Of a stretch of DNA of 64,000 bases, positions 61,510 through 64,000 are shown one piece after another. The DNA lies in NCBI GenBank assembly GCA_963678575.2, contig CAXXHV010000002.1:1116001-1180000 (forward strand). Direction: 5' to 3'. The notes under the pieces were generated by a model. The model ran no database searches. It had not been told where the DNA came from and saw only the letters and a list, made by a program, of their open reading frames with translations. Source of the DNA: Pleomorphochaeta sp963678575 (GTDB taxonomy: Bacteria > Spirochaetota > Spirochaetia > Sphaerochaetales > Sphaerochaetaceae). A program made the position numbers and the translations under genes. The stretch's first letter is position 1; each line of letters opens with the position of its first letter.

Positions 61510-63132
61510 TTAATATGATATTTCTTCATCTTCCATTTTACTTGCAGCTGGTATTTTTGGAAGTCCTGGCATTGTCATTACAGTAGCTGTTAATGGAACT
61601 ACAAAATTTGCACCTGCTGATAAATTAACAGACCTAACTGTTAAGGTAAAATCTCTTGGTACACCAAGAATTTTTGGATCATCAGACAAGGAATTAGGTG
61701 TTTTGGCTATACAAACATAAGCATCTTTATAACCCATTTCCTCATATTTTTTAATTTGGTCATTAGCCTTATCAAAATATTCAACATTTTTTGCTCCATA
61801 TATTGTTTTGGCTATAATTGATATTTTGTCTTTGATTGGAGTTTTAAGTTGATAAATTGCCTTAAAGTTTGAATTATCGGTATTTATCATTTCAACAACT
61901 TTTGTTGCTAAATCAATAGTACCTTCACCTCCTTTTGAATAACCATCTAAAAAGGATACAATATAACCTTCATTTTCACACCAAGAAGTCAAAGCATTTA
62001 TTTCATTTTGTGTATCATGATTAAAATGATTAATCGCAACTACTATTGGTATGTTATATTTTTTTACATTTTCAATATGAGCTTTTAGGTTGCCGACCCC
62101 ATTAAGTAAGGCTTCAACATTTTCTTTTTCAAGGTCTTTATAATCAACACCTCCATGCATTTTAAGAGCTTTAACCGTTGCAACAACTACAGCACCTGAA
62201 GGAGTAATTTCCCCTTCTCTACAAACTATATCAAAGAATTTTTCTGCTCCTAAATCAGCCCCAAATCCTGCTTCTGTTATAGTTATTGGTGCTAATTTCA
62301 TAGCAAGTTTTGTTGCAATAAGGGAATTACAACCATGAGCAATATTGGCAAAAGGACCACCATGGACTAATACTGGATTGTTTTCATAGGTTTGAACTAG
62401 ATTAGGCTTTAATGCATCCTTCATCAATTTCATTACTGCTTTTGATACTTTTAAATCAGCAACTGTTATTGCTTTATCTTCATATGTATATGCAACAATT
62501 ATTTTTTTGAGTCGAAAGTAAAAGTCTTTTGAATTTTTAGCTAAACATAAAATAGCCATCAATTCTGATGCTACTGTAATTTCGAAATGATCCTCTCTCT
62601 CAATTCCATTATATTTTCCCTTTCCAATTGTAATATTTCTTAAAACTCTATCATTTATATCGATTGCACGTTTAAAAACCACTCTAGCAGGGTCTATATT
62701 CAACAAATTTCCTTGATAAATTGAATTATCTAAAACTGCAGCAATTAAGTTAATTGAAGAAGTTAAGGCATGCAAATCTCCTGTAAAATGAAGATTAATA
62801 TCATCTTGGGGGCCAATAGAAGCTAGACCACCTCCTGTTGCTCCACCTTTCAAACCAAAAACTGGTCCAAGAGAGGGTTCTCTTAAACAAAGAAGTGCTT
62901 TTTGATTAATCTTTGCCATTCCATCTGTAAGGGCTATGGCTGTTGTTGTTTTCCCTTCTCCCGCTTTTGTAGGGGTAATGGAGGTTACAAGTACAAGCTT
63001 ACCTGGTTCCTTTTTATCTAATTCACTATTAATAGATAAATCAATTTTTGCTTTATATCGTCCATATTGTTCAATATATTTTTCATTAATATCTAATTTT
63101 TCTGCTATCTCTTTTATTGGCAAAAGATTCAT
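61510..63132 (-). CDS. fhs: Formate-tetrahydrofolate ligase
   Basis: Makes 10-formyl-tetrahydrofolate from formate, tetrahydrofolate and ATP; 540 residues, slightly shorter than the usual 555-560. P-loop TPTKAGEGKTTT (53-64), LREPSLGPVFGLKGGATGGG and the C-terminal MPGLPKIPAASKM are intact. Cytoplasmic. GGGAGG precedes the ATG; single gene with a terminator behind. Consistent with one-carbon or formate metabolism of an anaerobe. Confidence 0.96.
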   Translation of the reverse strand: MNLLPIKEIAEKLDINEKYIEQYGRYKAKIDLSINSELDKKEPGKLVLVTSITPTKAGEGKTTTAIALTDGMAKINQKALLCLREPSLGPVFGLKGGATGGGLASIGPQDDINLHFTGDLHALTSSINLIAAVLDNSIYQGNLLNIDPARVVFKRAIDINDRVLRNITIGKGKYNGIEREDHFEITVASELMAILCLAKNSKDFYFRLKKIIVAYTYEDKAITVADLKVSKAVMKLMKDALKPNLVQTYENNPVLVHGGPFANIAHGCNSLIATKLAMKLAPITITEAGFGADLGAEKFFDIVCREGEITPSGAVVVATVKALKMHGGVDYKDLEKENVEALLNGVGNLKAHIENVKKYNIPIVVAINHFNHDTQNEINALTSWCENEGYIVSFLDGYSKGGEGTIDLATKVVEMINTDNSNFKAIYQLKTPIKDKISIIAKTIYGAKNVEYFDKANDQIKKYEEMGYKDAYVCIAKTPNSLSDDPKILGVPRDFTLTVRSVNLSAGANFVVPLTATVMTMPGLPKIPAASKMEDEEISY

Positions 63133-63226
63133 TAAAAGCCTCCCAGAATACTATAAATAGATATTTTGAATATAACATATCTTTTTTATAATATTCAAAG
63201 GAAAATTTAATTATTTTAAGCATTTT

Positions 63227-63264
63227 TGCAACAAAATAGTAAATTTTTCAATTATTTTGTTGCA
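63227..63264. repeat. Inverted repeat upstream of fhs
   Basis: 12-bp perfect stem TGCAACAAAATA / TATTTTGTTGCA with a 14-base loop, between fhs and the isochorismatase-family gene. No T-run follows on the leftward strand, so it may be an operator or leader structure rather than a terminator. Confidence 0.45.
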
Positions 63265-63324
63265 TTAATATAATCAAATTGTAATAAAATAAAACAATGC
63301 AACATAAATAGAACAAATAACATA

Positions 63325-63840
63325 TTAAATTATATCAATATGGCACGTTTGCATTGCACTAATAGCTCTACTATGACTAGAAGGAGTAACTCCAGCACAT
63401 AATTTTTCTTCAACAATTATTGGTATATCTATAAAACTAGCTTTCATAAGCAAAGCATTTGTAATAACACAAATATCAGTACAAAGACCAATTAAAGTAA
63501 TACTTTCAATCTTTTCTTTCTTTGATAAATCTATTAAATATTTTTGAAGTTCAAAACTGCCAAAAGTCTCTTTACAAAAGGGTTTCTCTTTAATATATCT
63601 TTGTAGTTTATCATTTATTTGCCAGCCTTTAGTATCTTTAATGCAATGAGGAACAGCAAGATGTTTACCTTCTTGAGTTTTTAAATAATTTTCATCATGC
63701 GTATCTTGAGTAAATAATACAACCCCATCAAAGTTCTTAACTCTTTCTACTACTTTATCAACAATATTTATTGCCTCATTAGTCCCAAGTACTCCATCTA
63801 TAAAATCATTTTGCATATCAATAACTAATAAAATTTTCAT
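63325..63840 (-). CDS. Isochorismatase-family cysteine hydrolase (nicotinamidase-like)
   Basis: 171 residues from the ATG at 63840 (GGAGGT and AAGGA upstream); an ATG at 63864 adds eight residues without support. Catalytic triad D8 (LVIDMQNDF), K90 (FCKETFGS) and C124 (TDICV); metal site likely D46/H48 in TQDTHDEN. Nicotinamidases convert nicotinamide to nicotinate; this branch, with KHLAVPHC, is widespread in anaerobes and is usually called cysteine hydrolase. Substrate uncertain. Confidence 0.85.
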   Translation of the reverse strand: MKILLVIDMQNDFIDGVLGTNEAINIVDKVVERVKNFDGVVLFTQDTHDENYLKTQEGKHLAVPHCIKDTKGWQINDKLQRYIKEKPFCKETFGSFELQKYLIDLSKKEKIESITLIGLCTDICVITNALLMKASFIDIPIIVEEKLCAGVTPSSHSRAISAMQTCHIDII

Positions 63841-63939
63841 AAATCCTTGTACCTCCATACTCACTAACTCATACTAAAAGGATAACTTAGAGAGGATAGA
63901 AAGTACAGAAAAGAGCATCTTATAAAAATTAGATTTCAT

Positions 63940-63967
63940 AAAAAGAGCTAAATTAAATGCTCTTTTT
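63940..63967 (-). terminator. Intrinsic terminator at right edge
   Basis: 9-bp stem AAAAAGAGC / GCTCTTTTT with a 10-base loop; leftward it runs into TTTTTATG. It overlaps the stop codon of the partial gene at the window end. Confidence 0.6.
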
Positions 63968-64000
63968 CAATAATATTACAAACCATCTCTACAGCCTCAG
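63948..64000 (-). CDS. C-terminal end of a leftward gene (partial)
   Basis: Only 16 residues (EAVEMVCNIIEKEHLI) and a TAG are inside the window. The stop codon touches the terminator stem, a usual arrangement for a gene end. Too short to identify; coding status is inferred. Confidence 0.35.
   Translation of the reverse strand, partial: EAVEMVCNIIEKEHLI

Noticed and set aside
45917..63269. Dispersed repeat TTGTTGCATTA
   Set aside because: It occurs in the terminator at 45917-45927 and upstream of fhs at 63259-63269, but two copies of 11 bases, one inside a terminator stem, are too few to call a repeat family.
1..64000. CRISPR arrays, tRNA or rRNA genes, insertion sequences, prophage genes
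   Set aside because: None recognised on either strand: no regularly spaced repeats, no transposase, integrase or phage-like proteins, no cloverleaf or rRNA-like stretches.

Overview
The window is about 64 kb of very AT-rich DNA, dense with genes on both strands, and looks like the chromosome of a host- or sediment-associated spirochaete (Treponema/Sphaerochaeta-like). The main clue is the binding proteins: seven have a signal peptide ending in an A-x-A-type site without a lipobox cysteine, followed by a short G-x-x-E motif. I associate this with spirochaete periplasmic proteins, but the species cannot be named. No rRNA, tRNA, transposase, phage gene or CRISPR array was seen.

Layout. 1-995: a GH3 glycosidase cut by the window edge. 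996-3591: a gene-poor stretch with two tiny related genes and an ArsR-type regulator that share a TTAGA-N6-TCTAA operator. 3613-3966: an NTF2-like protein. 4058-11700: one leftward operon of LacI regulator, CUT1 sugar importer without ATPase, a probable glycosidase, an EEP-family phosphoesterase and a PHP phosphatase. 12065-18507: a YesMN-type two-component pair, then an Fbp/Afu-type importer. 18612-26374: a leftward nucleoside operon (three nucleoside-phosphorylase-family proteins, HutC-type regulator, BMP-type importer), with a divergent nucleoside hydrolase at 26519. 27635: a YccF-type membrane protein. 28164-36478: GH31 glycosidase and two permeases, divergent from a binding protein and a YesMN pair.

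36652-45856: LacI regulator, AtuA-like (DUF1446) and DUF4387 proteins, an Lpl-type importer and two ADP-ribosylglycohydrolase-fold enzymes. I see no known pathway that this set matches. 46180-52576: molybdenum-cofactor genes and a molybdate/tungstate importer behind an unusual leader. 52666-61336 (leftward): an mgl-type galactoside importer, a sensor lipoprotein/kinase/regulator trio and an esterase. 61510-63132: formate-tetrahydrofolate ligase. 63325-63840: an isochorismatase-family hydrolase. The last 53 bases hold the probable end of another leftward gene.

The logic is mainly uptake and breakdown of sugars, glycosides and nucleosides, each module with its own local regulator. The three CUT1-type importers lack an ATPase gene and probably share one encoded elsewhere. 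Two recurring designs stand out. In six places a binding-protein gene is followed by a strong hairpin without a T-run, just before the next gene's ribosome binding site, which would give more binding protein than membrane parts. Three regulator genes have a consensus-like promoter whose -10 box lies only 6-7 bases before the ATG, so they are probably read from leaderless mRNAs.
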